DNA of 13,732 bases from Actinomycetales bacterium (GCA_017849335.1 JAFIHP010000139.1:1-13732); one strand, 5' to 3'; shown: positions 1 through 6,660, counted from the first letter of the stretch. Numbers and translations are program-made. Notes: a model not told the origin generated them from the letters alone.

Positions 1-1019
1 CGCCCCCGCCCGTCGGCCGCGTCCCCCGCGGCGCGGGCGTCGTCGCCCCGGTGACGCAGGGCCGCTCGGACCTCGTCGAGGAGGTCGGCCGGGAACGCGA
101 AGTGAGCATCGGGATCCAGGCCCAGGGCGACCTTGGTCTTGCGGACCTCCTCCTCGCCGAGGGCAGAGCCGTGGATCTTCCCGGTGTTCTTCAGGTCCGG
201 CGCCGGCCAGCCGATGATGCTGCGCACCTGGATGAACGTGGGGCGCTCGGTCTCGGTGGCCGCCTGCTGGAGCGCGGCGTACACGGCGGGGACGTCGATC
301 GAGCCGTCCTCGTTCATGCCGACGCGGTGCGTCGCCCACCCGTACGCCCGGTAGCGCTCGACCACGTCCTCGCCGAAGGCGATGGCCGTGTCGCCCTCGA
401 TCGAGATGTGGTTGTCGTCGTAGAGCACGACCAAGGACGCGAGCTTCTGCAGCCCGGCCAGCGACGATGCCTCGGAGGTGACGCCCTCCTCGAGATCTCC
501 GTCGCCGGCGATGCACCAGATCCGGTGGTCGAAGGGACTCTCGCCGGCCGCGGCGTCCGGATCGAGCAGGCCGCGCTCGTAGCGGGCCGCCATCGCCATG
601 CCGACCGCGGTCGCCAGGCCCTGGCCGAGGGGACCGGTCGTCGTCTCCACGCCGGCGGTGTGGCCGTGCTCCGGGTGGCCGGGCGTGCGGCTGCCCCAGG
701 TCCGGAACGACTCCAGGTCGGCCATCGACAGCCCGTAGTCGGACAGGAAGAGCTGGCTGTACAGGGTCAGGCTGGAGTGCCCGGGCGAGAGGACGAAGCG
801 ATCGCGCCCGAGCCAGGAGGGGTCGCGGGGATCGTGCCGCATGACCTTCTGGAACAGCAGGTAGGCGACCGGGGCGAGTGCCATCGCCGTGCCGGGGTGC
901 CCGTTGCCCACGCGCTGGACGGCGTCGGCGGCGAGGGCGCGCAGGTAGCGGACGGCATCGTCGTCCCGCTCAGTCCACTCGAGGTCGGGGAGCTGGCGGG
1001 CAGCGCTCGGCGAGGTCAT
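1..1019 (-). CDS. tkt: Transketolase, N-terminal part (3' end cut by window edge)
   Basis: Transketolase moves two-carbon ketol units between sugar phosphates in the cytosolic pentose phosphate pathway, using thiamine diphosphate and a divalent metal. The 339 visible residues cover the N-terminal pyrophosphate-binding domain and the start of the next one; full family members are about 690-700 aa, so roughly half is present. Visible landmarks are GNGHPG (residues 38-43), SPGHSS (78-83), PGHPE (113-117), GPLGQG (129-134), and the cofactor/metal motif GDGDLEEG (172-179) followed by DDNHISIEG with Asn203. KIHG (281-284) supplies a further conserved His. The ATG at 1019 gives the usual short N-terminus before DLEWTE. 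It has no Shine-Dalgarno sequence but lies 6 nt after a TAGGGT hexamer, which suggests a leaderless mRNA. The gene is divergent from ctaB, an arrangement common in actinobacteria. The frame stays open to position 1, with no sign of a frameshift. Confidence 0.97.
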   Translation of the reverse strand, partial: MTSPSAARQLPDLEWTERDDDAVRYLRALAADAVQRVGNGHPGTAMALAPVAYLLFQKVMRHDPRDPSWLGRDRFVLSPGHSSLTLYSQLFLSDYGLSMADLESFRTWGSRTPGHPEHGHTAGVETTTGPLGQGLATAVGMAMAARYERGLLDPDAAAGESPFDHRIWCIAGDGDLEEGVTSEASSLAGLQKLASLVVLYDDNHISIEGDTAIAFGEDVVERYRAYGWATHRVGMNEDGSIDVPAVYAALQQAATETERPTFIQVRSIIGWPAPDLKNTGKIHGSALGEEEVRKTKVALGLDPDAHFAFPADLLDEVRAALRHRGDDARAAGDAADGRG

Positions 1020-1025
1020 GTCCCG

Positions 1026-1031
1026 ACCCTA
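1026..1031 (-). promoter_or_regulatory. Probable -10 box of tkt (TAGGGT)
   Basis: On the minus strand TAGGGT fits the actinobacterial -10 pattern TANNNT. It is followed by exactly 6 nt and the tkt ATG, so transcription would start at or next to the start codon (leaderless). No convincing -35 box is visible 16-19 nt upstream. The assignment rests on position and on recurrence of the same arrangement at other gene starts in this window. Confidence 0.5.
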
Positions 1032-1089
1032 ACGAAGCGGGTCGGAAGTCGCAGCGGTCCTGGTCGCGGGTGCGGGTACCGGCGGCGGG

Positions 1090-1095
1090 TAGGGT
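1090..1095 (+). promoter_or_regulatory. Possible -10 box of ctaB (TAGGGT)
   Basis: TAGGGT fits TANNNT and lies 37 nt before the chosen ctaB GTG. A start near 1102 would leave a leader of about 30 nt that carries the AGGAG ribosome site at 1124-1128. No -35 match was seen. If real, it argues against the in-frame upstream GTG at 1094, which would lie before the transcription start. Confidence 0.3.
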
Positions 1096-1123
1096 GACGG
1101 CGCACGCGGCGGGGCGACTGGGC

Positions 1124-1128
1124 AGGAG
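1124..1128 (+). promoter_or_regulatory. Ribosome binding site of ctaB (AGGAG)
   Basis: AGGAG is the only good Shine-Dalgarno match before ctaB and decides its start. The GTG at 1133 lies 4 nt downstream, short but workable. The in-frame ATG at 1145 would be 16 nt away, which is too far, and the in-frame GTG at 1094 lies upstream of the site. Confidence 0.5.
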
Positions 1129-1132
1129 ACAG

Positions 1133-2050
1133 GTGGCGATCGACATGCGTCCGGACGGCGCCATCACGGCCGCCGACCGCATTCGTGCCCACGTCGCGCT
1201 GACCAAGCCGCGCATCGTGGAGCTCCTGCTCGCGACGGCGCTGCCGACCGCGTTCCTGGCTGCCGGCGGCCTCCCGCCGCTGGGCGCGACCGTGGGCGTC
1301 CTCGTCGGGGGGACGCTCGCGGCGGGGTCGGCCAACACGTTCAACTGCGTATACGACCGTGACATCGACGCGATCATGCGCCGCACCTTCCATCGGCCGG
1401 CCGCCATGGGCATCGTCAGCGTCCGGTCCGGCTTGTGGCAGGGCGCGATCCTGGCGGTGCTGTCCGCGCTCCTGCTCTACGTGACCTCGAATCTCCTCGC
1501 CGCGCTGCTCGCGCTGGCCGCGATCGCGTTGTACGCCGTCGGCTACACGATGCTGCTGAAGCGGCGGACGCCGCAGAACATCGTGTGGGGCGGCGCCGCC
1601 GGGTGCATGCCGGTGCTGATCGCCTGGGCCGCCATCACGGGGTCGATCAGCTGGACACCGGTTGTTCTGTTCCTCGTGGTCTTCTTCTGGACGCCTCCGC
1701 ACTACTGGCCCCTGGCGATGCGGTTCCGCGACGACTACGCGGCGGCCGGCGTGCCGATGCTGCCCGTGGTCCGGACGGACGCCCAGGTGTCCGCGAGCAT
1801 CCTGTGGTACGCCTGGGCGATGGTCGCCGCGTCCCTCGCGCTGATCCCCGTCGCCCCGATGGGCTGGGTGTACGGCATCGGTGCCGCCGCGCTCGGGGCC
1901 GCGTTCCTGTCGGAGGCCTACCTGCTCCGCCGCCGCGTGCTGGCCGGGGAGTCGAGCGCCAACGCGACGGCGATGCGGCTCTTCCATGGGTCGATCACCT
2001 ACCTGGCGCTGCTGTTCCTGCTGGTCGCGATCGACCCCTTCGTCCCCTAG
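1133..2050 (+). CDS. ctaB: Protoheme IX farnesyltransferase (heme O synthase)
   Basis: This integral membrane UbiA-type prenyltransferase attaches farnesyl from farnesyl diphosphate to the vinyl group of heme b, giving heme O, the precursor of heme A for aa3 oxidase. The 305-aa length is normal. The N-terminal block ALTKPRIVELLL (22-33) is characteristic. The first Asp-rich motif is N71-x3-D75-x-D77-x-D79 (NCVYDRDID), followed by MRRT. The second conserved loop is LKRRTPQNIVWGG (142-154), and FFWTPPHYWPLAM (184-196) leads into FRDDYAAAGVPMLP (198-211). About eight or nine hydrophobic segments alternate with these loops. The GTG at 1133 was chosen for its AGGAG; the GTG at 1094 and the ATG at 1145 are in-frame alternatives. 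Its partner enzyme gene ctaA converges on it, ending 76 nt beyond the ctaB stop, with a palindromic repeat between them. Confidence 0.96.
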   Translation: MAIDMRPDGAITAADRIRAHVALTKPRIVELLLATALPTAFLAAGGLPPLGATVGVLVGGTLAAGSANTFNCVYDRDIDAIMRRTFHRPAAMGIVSVRSGLWQGAILAVLSALLLYVTSNLLAALLALAAIALYAVGYTMLLKRRTPQNIVWGGAAGCMPVLIAWAAITGSISWTPVVLFLVVFFWTPPHYWPLAMRFRDDYAAAGVPMLPVVRTDAQVSASILWYAWAMVAASLALIPVAPMGWVYGIGAAALGAAFLSEAYLLRRRVLAGESSANATAMRLFHGSITYLALLFLLVAIDPFVP

Positions 2051-2061
2051 GGCCCCCGCCC

Positions 2062-2148
2062 CCCCAACCGCCGACACGACGCAGACGGTTGGTTTTCCGG
2101 GCGATGTGTCCGTTTTGTCAACCGTTCACGTCGTCTCGGCGGTTGGGG
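2062..2148. repeat. Palindromic intergenic repeat, copy 1 (possible bidirectional terminator)
   Basis: This is a large imperfect inverted repeat between the converging ctaB and ctaA genes. The outer arms 2062-2081 and 2129-2148 pair over 20 positions with one C.C mismatch (2075/2135). After a 2x2 internal mismatch, 2084-2093 pairs with 2117-2126, including G.T wobbles. The loop 2094-2116 contains TGTCCG and TTTT. The core 2067-2143 aligns almost without gaps to 12395-12472. The repeat begins 11 nt after the ctaB stop and overlaps the last six codons and stop of ctaA. It could end transcription from both sides or protect mRNA 3' ends. There is no classical U-tract after the stem, so a simple intrinsic terminator is not certain. 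Confidence 0.75.
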
Positions 2149-3103
2149 CGGGGACGCCACGCGTGCGCAGCGCCGGCGGGATGAACAGCACGGCGACCCA
2201 GGTCAGCGTCGCGCCGACCACGTGGATCATGACCAGGGCCTCGGGCAGGCCGGCGAAGTACTGCACGTAGCCCACCCCGCCCTGGAGGACGGCGATCGCG
2301 AGCAGGATCCAGGCACGGCGCTGGGCACGGGCGGGCCCGTGGACCACGACGAGCACGACGAGCAGGCCGATCAGCAGGCCGAGGAACAGAAGCACGACGT
2401 CCGCGTGCAGCCAGGACACCGTCCGCGGGTCGAACGGATAGCGGTTCTCGGCCTTGGCGTCGCCGGAGTGCGGTCCGCTGCCCGTGACGAGGACGCCGAG
2501 GACGACGACGAGGGCGGTCACGGCCACGAGCGCCCACGCGAGACCCCGGACACCACGCGGGACCAGCGGCACGACCGGCTGGTCGCCGACGTCGCCGGCG
2601 CGCACGACGAGCGCGACGGTGCCGGCGACGATGGCGATCGAGACCAGGAAGTGCGCCGAGACGGTCACCGGGTTGAGCCCGGTGAGCACGGTGATGCCGC
2701 CCAGGACGGCCTGGGCGACCGTTGCGGCGAGGGGGACGCAGGCGAGCACGAGCAGCGCGGGCCGCGAGGCCAGGCCCAGACGCCGGCGGCGCCGGGCGTC
2801 CAGGATCGCCGCGACGATCGCCGCGACGGCGAGCACCACCAGGACGAACGTCAGCGTCCGGTTCCCGAACTCGATGTACTTGTGCCAGCCCTGCTCCTGG
2901 CGGGTGGTCGGCACGTACGAGCCTTCGACGCACTGCGGCCAGGTCGGGCACCCCAGCCCGGAGCCGGTCAGCCGGACGACGGCTCCAGTGACGATGATCG
3001 CGCTCTGGCCCACCAGGTTGGCGATGTAGATCGCGCGCGTCAGGCGCGGAGCGCGCGAGTCAGGGATGTCGACGGATGCAGCGGCGGGGGAGACGACGGG
3101 CAC
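2126..3103 (-). CDS. ctaA: Heme A synthase (COX15/CtaA family)
   Basis: CtaA is a multi-span membrane enzyme that oxidises the C8 methyl group of heme O to a formyl group, producing heme A for cytochrome aa3 oxidase. The 325-aa protein has about eight hydrophobic helices. Four His residues sit at the expected places: H74 in the HKYIEFGNR helix with E78 and N81, H151 (SAHFLVS), H233 (WLHADVV) and H294 (MIHVVGATLTW). VRLTGSGLGCPTWPQC (43-58) is the family signature and carries C52 and C58, the extracytoplasmic cysteine pair of this subfamily. The GTG at 3103 is 9 nt after the metallopeptidase stop, with only a weak AGG-type ribosome site overlapping that stop, so it is the last gene of a leftward operon. 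Its final residues PTAETT and stop lie inside palindromic repeat copy 1. Confidence 0.95.
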   Translation of the reverse strand: MPVVSPAAASVDIPDSRAPRLTRAIYIANLVGQSAIIVTGAVVRLTGSGLGCPTWPQCVEGSYVPTTRQEQGWHKYIEFGNRTLTFVLVVLAVAAIVAAILDARRRRRLGLASRPALLVLACVPLAATVAQAVLGGITVLTGLNPVTVSAHFLVSIAIVAGTVALVVRAGDVGDQPVVPLVPRGVRGLAWALVAVTALVVVLGVLVTGSGPHSGDAKAENRYPFDPRTVSWLHADVVLLFLGLLIGLLVVLVVVHGPARAQRRAWILLAIAVLQGGVGYVQYFAGLPEALVMIHVVGATLTWVAVLFIPPALRTRGVPAPTAETT

Positions 3104-3112
3104 GTCGCCAAC

Positions 3113-4177
3113 CTACGCGGCGGGCCCCGCCGGATGCCCGGTGGCCGTGGTCACGAGCTCGTGGATGAATGCCAGCTTGCGGCGTACCAGCGGCACGATG
3201 CCGAACGGGTAGAGATCGCGCGCGCCCATCGCCCGGTTCACGCGGTTGGCCTGGAACGACAGCCAGTGCCAGTCGTCCAGCAGCCGGTCGAAGGCCGTGC
3301 CGTCGTACCGTGTCAGCGGCCGGATGACGTGGTCGCCGCCGGGGCCGGACCGCTCGAGGACCGTGGCGTCGTCGGCGGCGGTCGCGAGGGTTCCGGTCAT
3401 GTGGAGGTAGTGCGCGAAGGTCTCCGCGAAGTCCTCCCAGGGATGCATCGTGGCGTACTCGGAGATGAACGACTCGACCCAGTCCGACGGCGCGCCCGTC
3501 GCATAGTGGCGCTCGAGCGCGTCCTCGTAGCTGACGCGCTCGTCGCCGAAGAGCGCGCGGCACTGCTCCCATGCGTCGGCACGGTCGACGAGGATGTCCT
3601 GGTAGTAGTGCCCGATCTCGTGCCGGAAGTGGCCGAGCATCGTGCGATAGGGCTCGCCGAGCGCGATCCGAAGCGCCTCGCGGTGCGAATCCAGGCTCTC
3701 GGCGAGGTCGATCGTGATGACGCCGTCCGCGTGTCCGATGACGACGGGCTCGCCGCTGAGACTGGACAGCAGGTCGAAGGCCAGTCCGCCCGGACGTTCG
3801 TCGTACGGCGTGATCGGCAGGCCCAGGTCCAACAGTTGGACGAGCAGTCGGCGCTTGTCCTGGGACGCCTCCGCCAGGCGTTCCAGCGCGAGGGTGTCGC
3901 CGTCGTCCGGTCGGCGTCGCGTGAGCCGGCACGACAGGCACGCCCCGGAGTCGGCGCCGTCCGGGGCGAGCCAGTTGCACTGCCGATCGCGGTTGACGCA
4001 GGCGCGCCACGCCGTCTCGTCGACCTCGACCCGCGCGCCGCCCTCGGGAACGGGGTCGCCGGGCAGGGCGACGAACTCCCGTGTCGGCGGGTGGAACGCG
4101 ATCGGCGCCGAGCAGGTGGGGCAGTCCAGCGACTCGACGTAGACCTTGGTCCGGCAGACCGGGCACCGGGCGGACAT
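3113..4177 (-). CDS. Putative zinc-binding metallopeptidase with N-terminal zinc ribbons
   Basis: The 354-aa soluble protein matches what I know of the putative zinc-binding metallopeptidase family (COG4307; zinc-ribbon_6 plus Peptidase_Mx), whose substrate is unknown. The first 85 residues hold four cysteine pairs: C5/C8, C19/C22, C60/C67 and C80/C83, enough for two zinc sites. The catalytic motif is HEIGHYYQ (186-193), with H186, E187 and H190. A conserved acidic/His block follows, FISEYATMHPWEDFAETFAHYLHM (237-260), and probably provides the third zinc ligand; it matches the family. There is no signal peptide or membrane helix. The ATG at 4177 starts MSARCPVC exactly at the first ribbon; a longer reading frame upstream overlaps the permease gene and is not needed. 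It lies 5 nt after the permease stop and 9 nt before ctaA, so it is cotranscribed with them. The M. tuberculosis locus, as I recall it, has no counterpart at this place. Confidence 0.9.
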   Translation of the reverse strand: MSARCPVCRTKVYVESLDCPTCSAPIAFHPPTREFVALPGDPVPEGGARVEVDETAWRACVNRDRQCNWLAPDGADSGACLSCRLTRRRPDDGDTLALERLAEASQDKRRLLVQLLDLGLPITPYDERPGGLAFDLLSSLSGEPVVIGHADGVITIDLAESLDSHREALRIALGEPYRTMLGHFRHEIGHYYQDILVDRADAWEQCRALFGDERVSYEDALERHYATGAPSDWVESFISEYATMHPWEDFAETFAHYLHMTGTLATAADDATVLERSGPGGDHVIRPLTRYDGTAFDRLLDDWHWLSFQANRVNRAMGARDLYPFGIVPLVRRKLAFIHELVTTATGHPAGPAA

Positions 4178-4182
4178 GCGCC

Positions 4183-4956
4183 TCAGCTCCAGCGGAACGT
4201 GCGGCCGGCGATGATCGCCCCGACGGCACCCCATCCGACCAGCACGGCGACCATCCCCAGGGACGGCGGGCGCCCGCCGACGATCGCGACGCGCATGGCC
4301 TCGGCGAGGGCGTCGGACGGCAGCGTCCGGGCGAACATCGCGACCGGAGCCGGCAGCGACGACACCGGCACGATGACGCCGCCGAACATGATGAGCACGA
4401 GGAACAGGCCGTTGGCCACGGCGAGCACGGCCTCGGCGCGCAGCAGGCCCGCCAGGGCGATGCCCCAGGCAGCGAAGCACGCCGTGCCCAGCACGAGGAC
4501 CACGACGGCCCAGGCGGCCCCGGTCGTCGGTCGCCAGCCCAGGAGCACCGCGACACCCGTCGTCACGGCGGCGGCGACGAGCATAACGGCGCCGGTTGCC
4601 AGGAGCTTGCCGCCGAGCAGCTCGCTGCGGCGCAAGGGGGTGGTCCCTAGCAACCGCAGCGCGCCGGATCGACGCTCGAACGCCGTGGCGATGGCCAGCG
4701 ACGTGAAGCCCGACGAGATCACCGTGACCGACAAGACGGTCGCCAGCGCGGTCGAGAGCCGGTCCGGGCCCGCGACACTGGGCACGAGATCGGTCCAGGC
4801 CAGTGCCAGGAGGATCCCGACCGGGATCGCGATCGTCAGGAGGAGCTGCTCACCGTTTCGCAGGAGCAGCCGTGTCTCCCAGCCGGCCTGGTGCAGGACG
4901 CGGCGAGCGGCGCCGCTGGTGATCGCGGTGCTGGGGCTGCCTCCTGGGTTGCTCAC
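4183..4956 (-). CDS. ABC-2 type transporter permease
   Basis: The 257-aa membrane protein is the permease partner of the ATPase encoded just upstream. It shows about six hydrophobic segments, near residues 36-53, 67-90, 115-139, 146-170, 175-200 and 230-250. The cytoplasmic loop AFERRSGALRLLGTTPLRRSELLGGKLL (92-119) is typical of ABC-2 exporters, where a glutamate/arginine-rich elbow precedes the third helix. The GTG start shares a GTGA overlap with the ATPase stop, implying translational coupling. The substrate cannot be read from the sequence. Homologous pairs sit beside ctaA and sufR in other actinobacteria and are often labelled antibiotic transporters without proof. The conserved linkage makes a link to heme or oxidase maturation possible, but that is inference. 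Confidence 0.9.
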   Translation of the reverse strand: MSNPGGSPSTAITSGAARRVLHQAGWETRLLLRNGEQLLLTIAIPVGILLALAWTDLVPSVAGPDRLSTALATVLSVTVISSGFTSLAIATAFERRSGALRLLGTTPLRRSELLGGKLLATGAVMLVAAAVTTGVAVLLGWRPTTGAAWAVVVLVLGTACFAAWGIALAGLLRAEAVLAVANGLFLVLIMFGGVIVPVSSLPAPVAMFARTLPSDALAEAMRVAIVGGRPPSLGMVAVLVGWGAVGAIIAGRTFRWS

Positions 4957-5870
4957 AGCTCACCCACCAGGCTGATGACGACGTCCTCGAGCGTTCGTCG
5001 TCCGACCGTGAGATCGGCCGTGCGCACGCCGTGCTGGGCGCACCAGGCCGCGATCGCCGAGAGCACCATCGGGTCGGCGGCGCCGGTGACCAGGTAGTGG
5101 CCGGGCGTGTCTTCGACGACCGTCCCTCCGGGGGGCAGGACGGCGACCAGCCCGGACAGGTCGGCGTGGAGTGGGCCGCGGAACGCGACCGACTCGTCGT
5201 CGCCGACGAGGTCCGCGACCGTGCCCGCGCGCACGACGCGGCCGCCGGCGACGACGACAACATGGTCGGCGAGCCGTTCGACGTCGTCCATGAGGTGCGT
5301 GGTCAGGACGACGGCGCACCCGGCCTCCACGCGTTCGCGCACCAGCGTGTGGAACTCGCGCCGGCCGACCGCGTCCAGCCCCGCGGTCGGTTCGTCGAGG
5401 AAGGCGAGCTCGGGGTTGCCGACGAGCGCGACGGCACACGCGACGCGTCGCTGCTCGCCGCCGGACATGCGGCGGATCGTCGTCCGGGTCTGCGGATCGA
5501 TCCCCAGCCGCTCCAGGAGCTCGGCGGGATCGGCGGGCGCGGGGTAGAGGCCGGCGACGTGGCGGACCAGCTCCAGCGGCCGGGCCGTCGCGTACAGGCC
5601 ACCGTCCTGCAGCATGACGCCGATGCGCTCGCGCACACGAGGGGTGAGGGTGCCGTCGACGGGGACCTCCGAACCGAGCACCGTCACGTCGCCGCTGGAC
5701 CGCCGGCGCAGGCCGACGCAGGCCTCCACGGTCGAGGTCTTGCCGGCGCCGTTCGGGCCGACGACGGCGGTGACCTGTCCACGCGCGGCGGTCACCGACA
5801 GCGCGGCGACCGCCGTCCGCGCGCCGTACCGGACGACGAGATCGCGCACGACGAGGGCGGGCTCGGACAC
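4953..5870 (-). CDS. ABC transporter ATP-binding protein
   Basis: This 305-aa nucleotide-binding subunit powers the ABC-2 permease encoded next. Walker A is GPNGAGKT (38-45), the Q-loop glutamine is Q88 (MLQDGG), the signature is MSGGEQRR (135-142), Walker B is ELAFLDEP (154-161), followed by the D-loop AGLD, and the switch His is H192 (TTHLMDD). The last 80 residues, after AGTVADLVGD, form the accessory C-terminal domain usual in exporters of the CcmA/DRR type. The GTG at 5870 gives MSEPALVVRDLVVRYG. It has no well-spaced Shine-Dalgarno sequence but lies 6 nt after TAGGCT, so a leaderless mRNA is likely. This is the first gene of the leftward operon ending with ctaA, and it is divergent from sufR across 106 bp. 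Confidence 0.93.
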   Translation of the reverse strand: MSEPALVVRDLVVRYGARTAVAALSVTAARGQVTAVVGPNGAGKTSTVEACVGLRRRSSGDVTVLGSEVPVDGTLTPRVRERIGVMLQDGGLYATARPLELVRHVAGLYPAPADPAELLERLGIDPQTRTTIRRMSGGEQRRVACAVALVGNPELAFLDEPTAGLDAVGRREFHTLVRERVEAGCAVVLTTHLMDDVERLADHVVVVAGGRVVRAGTVADLVGDDESVAFRGPLHADLSGLVAVLPPGGTVVEDTPGHYLVTGAADPMVLSAIAAWCAQHGVRTADLTVGRRTLEDVVISLVGEL

Positions 5871-5876
5871 GCCCTG

Positions 5877-5882
5877 AGCCTA
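5877..5882 (-). promoter_or_regulatory. Probable -10 box of the ABC-ctaA operon (TAGGCT)
   Basis: Minus-strand TAGGCT fits TANNNT and is followed by 6 nt and then the GTG of the ABC ATPase, a leaderless-type spacing. The GGAGG further upstream is about 24 nt from the start and too distant to be its ribosome site. The inverted repeat at 5900-5932 covers the area where the -35 contacts would fall. Confidence 0.5.
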
Positions 5883-5899
5883 GGCGCCGCCTCCGACGA

Positions 5900-5932
5900 C
5901 CGGATTTCGACGGGTCGATGTCGCAAATCCGG
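5900..5932. promoter_or_regulatory. Inverted repeat CCGGATTT-N17-AAATCCGG, candidate operator
   Basis: The 8-bp perfect arms are 5900-5907 and 5925-5932. A smaller palindrome, TCGAC-GG-GTCGA (5907-5918), starts within the left arm but is not concentric. The AT-rich tips stand out in a GC-rich region. The element lies at about -20 to -55 relative to the predicted start of the ABC-ctaA operon, so a protein bound here could control that promoter. I do not recognise the motif; it is not a Fur- or IdeR-like box. Confidence 0.4.
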
Positions 5933-5934
5933 AC

Positions 5935-5947
5935 CCCGACTGTCGGG
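5935..5947. promoter_or_regulatory. Perfect palindrome CCCGAC-T-GTCGGG, candidate operator
   Basis: Six-bp arms surround a single T. It ends 17 nt before the putative sufR -10 box, so it overlaps the expected -35 region of the suf promoter. In GC-rich DNA a 6-bp palindrome can arise by chance, so this is tentative. Confidence 0.3.
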
Positions 5948-5963
5948 CCGCGGGACAATTACG

Positions 5964-5977
5964 CAACAATGTCGTTG
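5964..5977 (+). promoter_or_regulatory. SufR-type operator CAAC-N6-GTTG
   Basis: CAAC at 5964-5967 and GTTG at 5974-5977 are separated by AATGTC, a perfect match to the CAAC-N6-GTTG palindrome known for SufR in cyanobacteria and, as I recall, in Streptomyces. It lies directly before sufR, covers the probable -10 hexamer AACAAT, and its last G is the first base of the sufR GTG. Cluster-loaded SufR bound here would block polymerase at the whole operon, giving autorepression that is relieved when clusters are lost. Confidence 0.8.
5965..5970 (+). promoter_or_regulatory. Probable -10 box of the suf operon (AACAAT)
   Basis: AACAAT differs from TANNNT only at the first base and stands 6 nt before the sufR GTG, the same leaderless spacing as at tkt and the ABC ATPase. 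No Shine-Dalgarno sequence precedes the GTG. It lies wholly within the CAAC-N6-GTTG operator. No clear -35 box is visible. Confidence 0.45.
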
Positions 5978-6660
5978 TGAAAATCCAGAGCGAAGCCACC
6001 GAACGGGTGGCCCGCACGCTGCTGGAGGTCGGGCCGTCCACGGCCGCCGACCTCGCAGACACGCTCGGGATGACCTCGGCCGGCGTGCGCCGCCACCTCA
6101 CGTCGCTCATCGACGACGGTCTGGTCGTCGCCCATGACAAGGCGCCCTACGGTCCGACGCCCAAGCGCGGCCGCGGCCGGCCGAGCGCGGTCTTCTCGTT
6201 GACCGATGCCGGGCGCGCCGCGTGCGACCAGGCCTACGACGACCTGGCCCTGGCGGCCCTGCGCTTCATCTCCGACACCTACGGCGAGCAGGCCGTCCAC
6301 GCCTTCGCCGAGGACCGGGCACGTCGGCTGACCCTCGTCGGTCAGGCCGGGGTCGGCCCCGAGCCGACGGCCGCCCTGTCGCCCGCCGAGCTCGCAGCCG
6401 CTTTGAGCCAGGCGGGGTACGCCGCCCAGGTCGAGCCCCTCGGCGACGTCGCCGTCCAGCTGTGCCAGCACCACTGCCCGGTCGTCGACGCCGCCCGCGA
6501 GTTCCCCGTCCTGTGCGAGGCCGAGACCGCCGAGCTCGCCCGGGTCCTGGGCCGCCACGTGACGCGGCTCGCGACGCTGGCCCACGGCGACGCGGTGTGC
6601 ACCGCGGTCGTCGCCCCCGAAACGTCACACCGTCCCACCGACCGGGAGGTCCTGGCATGA
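5977..6660 (+). CDS. sufR: SufR family Fe-S cluster-sensing repressor
   Basis: SufR is a cytosolic DeoR/ArsR-like regulator that binds an Fe-S cluster and represses the suf operon while clusters are sufficient. The 227-aa protein has an N-terminal winged helix-turn-helix at about 20-50 (TAADLADTLGMTSAGVRRHLTSL), then a wing with PYGPTPKRGRGRPS (57-70) and FSLTDAG. The cluster ligands are in the C-terminal half: C167 (CPVVDAAREFPVLC), C180 and C208 (GDAVCT), spaced C-x12-C-x27-C as in actinobacterial SufR. C163 is an extra nearby cysteine. The GTG at 5977 has no ribosome site and overlaps the operator, so the mRNA is probably leaderless; the GTG at 6007 is an alternative but would shorten the first helix. 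The stop overlaps the sufB ATG (ATGA), coupling the two. Confidence 0.95.
   Translation: MKIQSEATERVARTLLEVGPSTAADLADTLGMTSAGVRRHLTSLIDDGLVVAHDKAPYGPTPKRGRGRPSAVFSLTDAGRAACDQAYDDLALAALRFISDTYGEQAVHAFAEDRARRLTLVGQAGVGPEPTAALSPAELAAALSQAGYAAQVEPLGDVAVQLCQHHCPVVDAAREFPVLCEAETAELARVLGRHVTRLATLAHGDAVCTAVVAPETSHRPTDREVLA

Noticed and set aside
4178..4480. N-terminal extension of the metallopeptidase upstream of 4177
   Set aside because: The extension overlaps the permease in another frame and is Arg/Ala-rich without similarity to anything. The zinc ribbon starts cleanly at the ATG at 4177.
2222..4975. A 917-codon open frame on the plus strand opposite ctaA, the peptidase and the permease
   Set aside because: It shows no family motif, has shadow-like composition rich in Arg, Gly, Asp and His, and overlaps three convincing genes.
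5871..5976. Fur or IdeR iron box in the divergent control region
   Set aside because: No AT-rich 19-bp box resembling either motif is present; the inverted repeats have different sequences.
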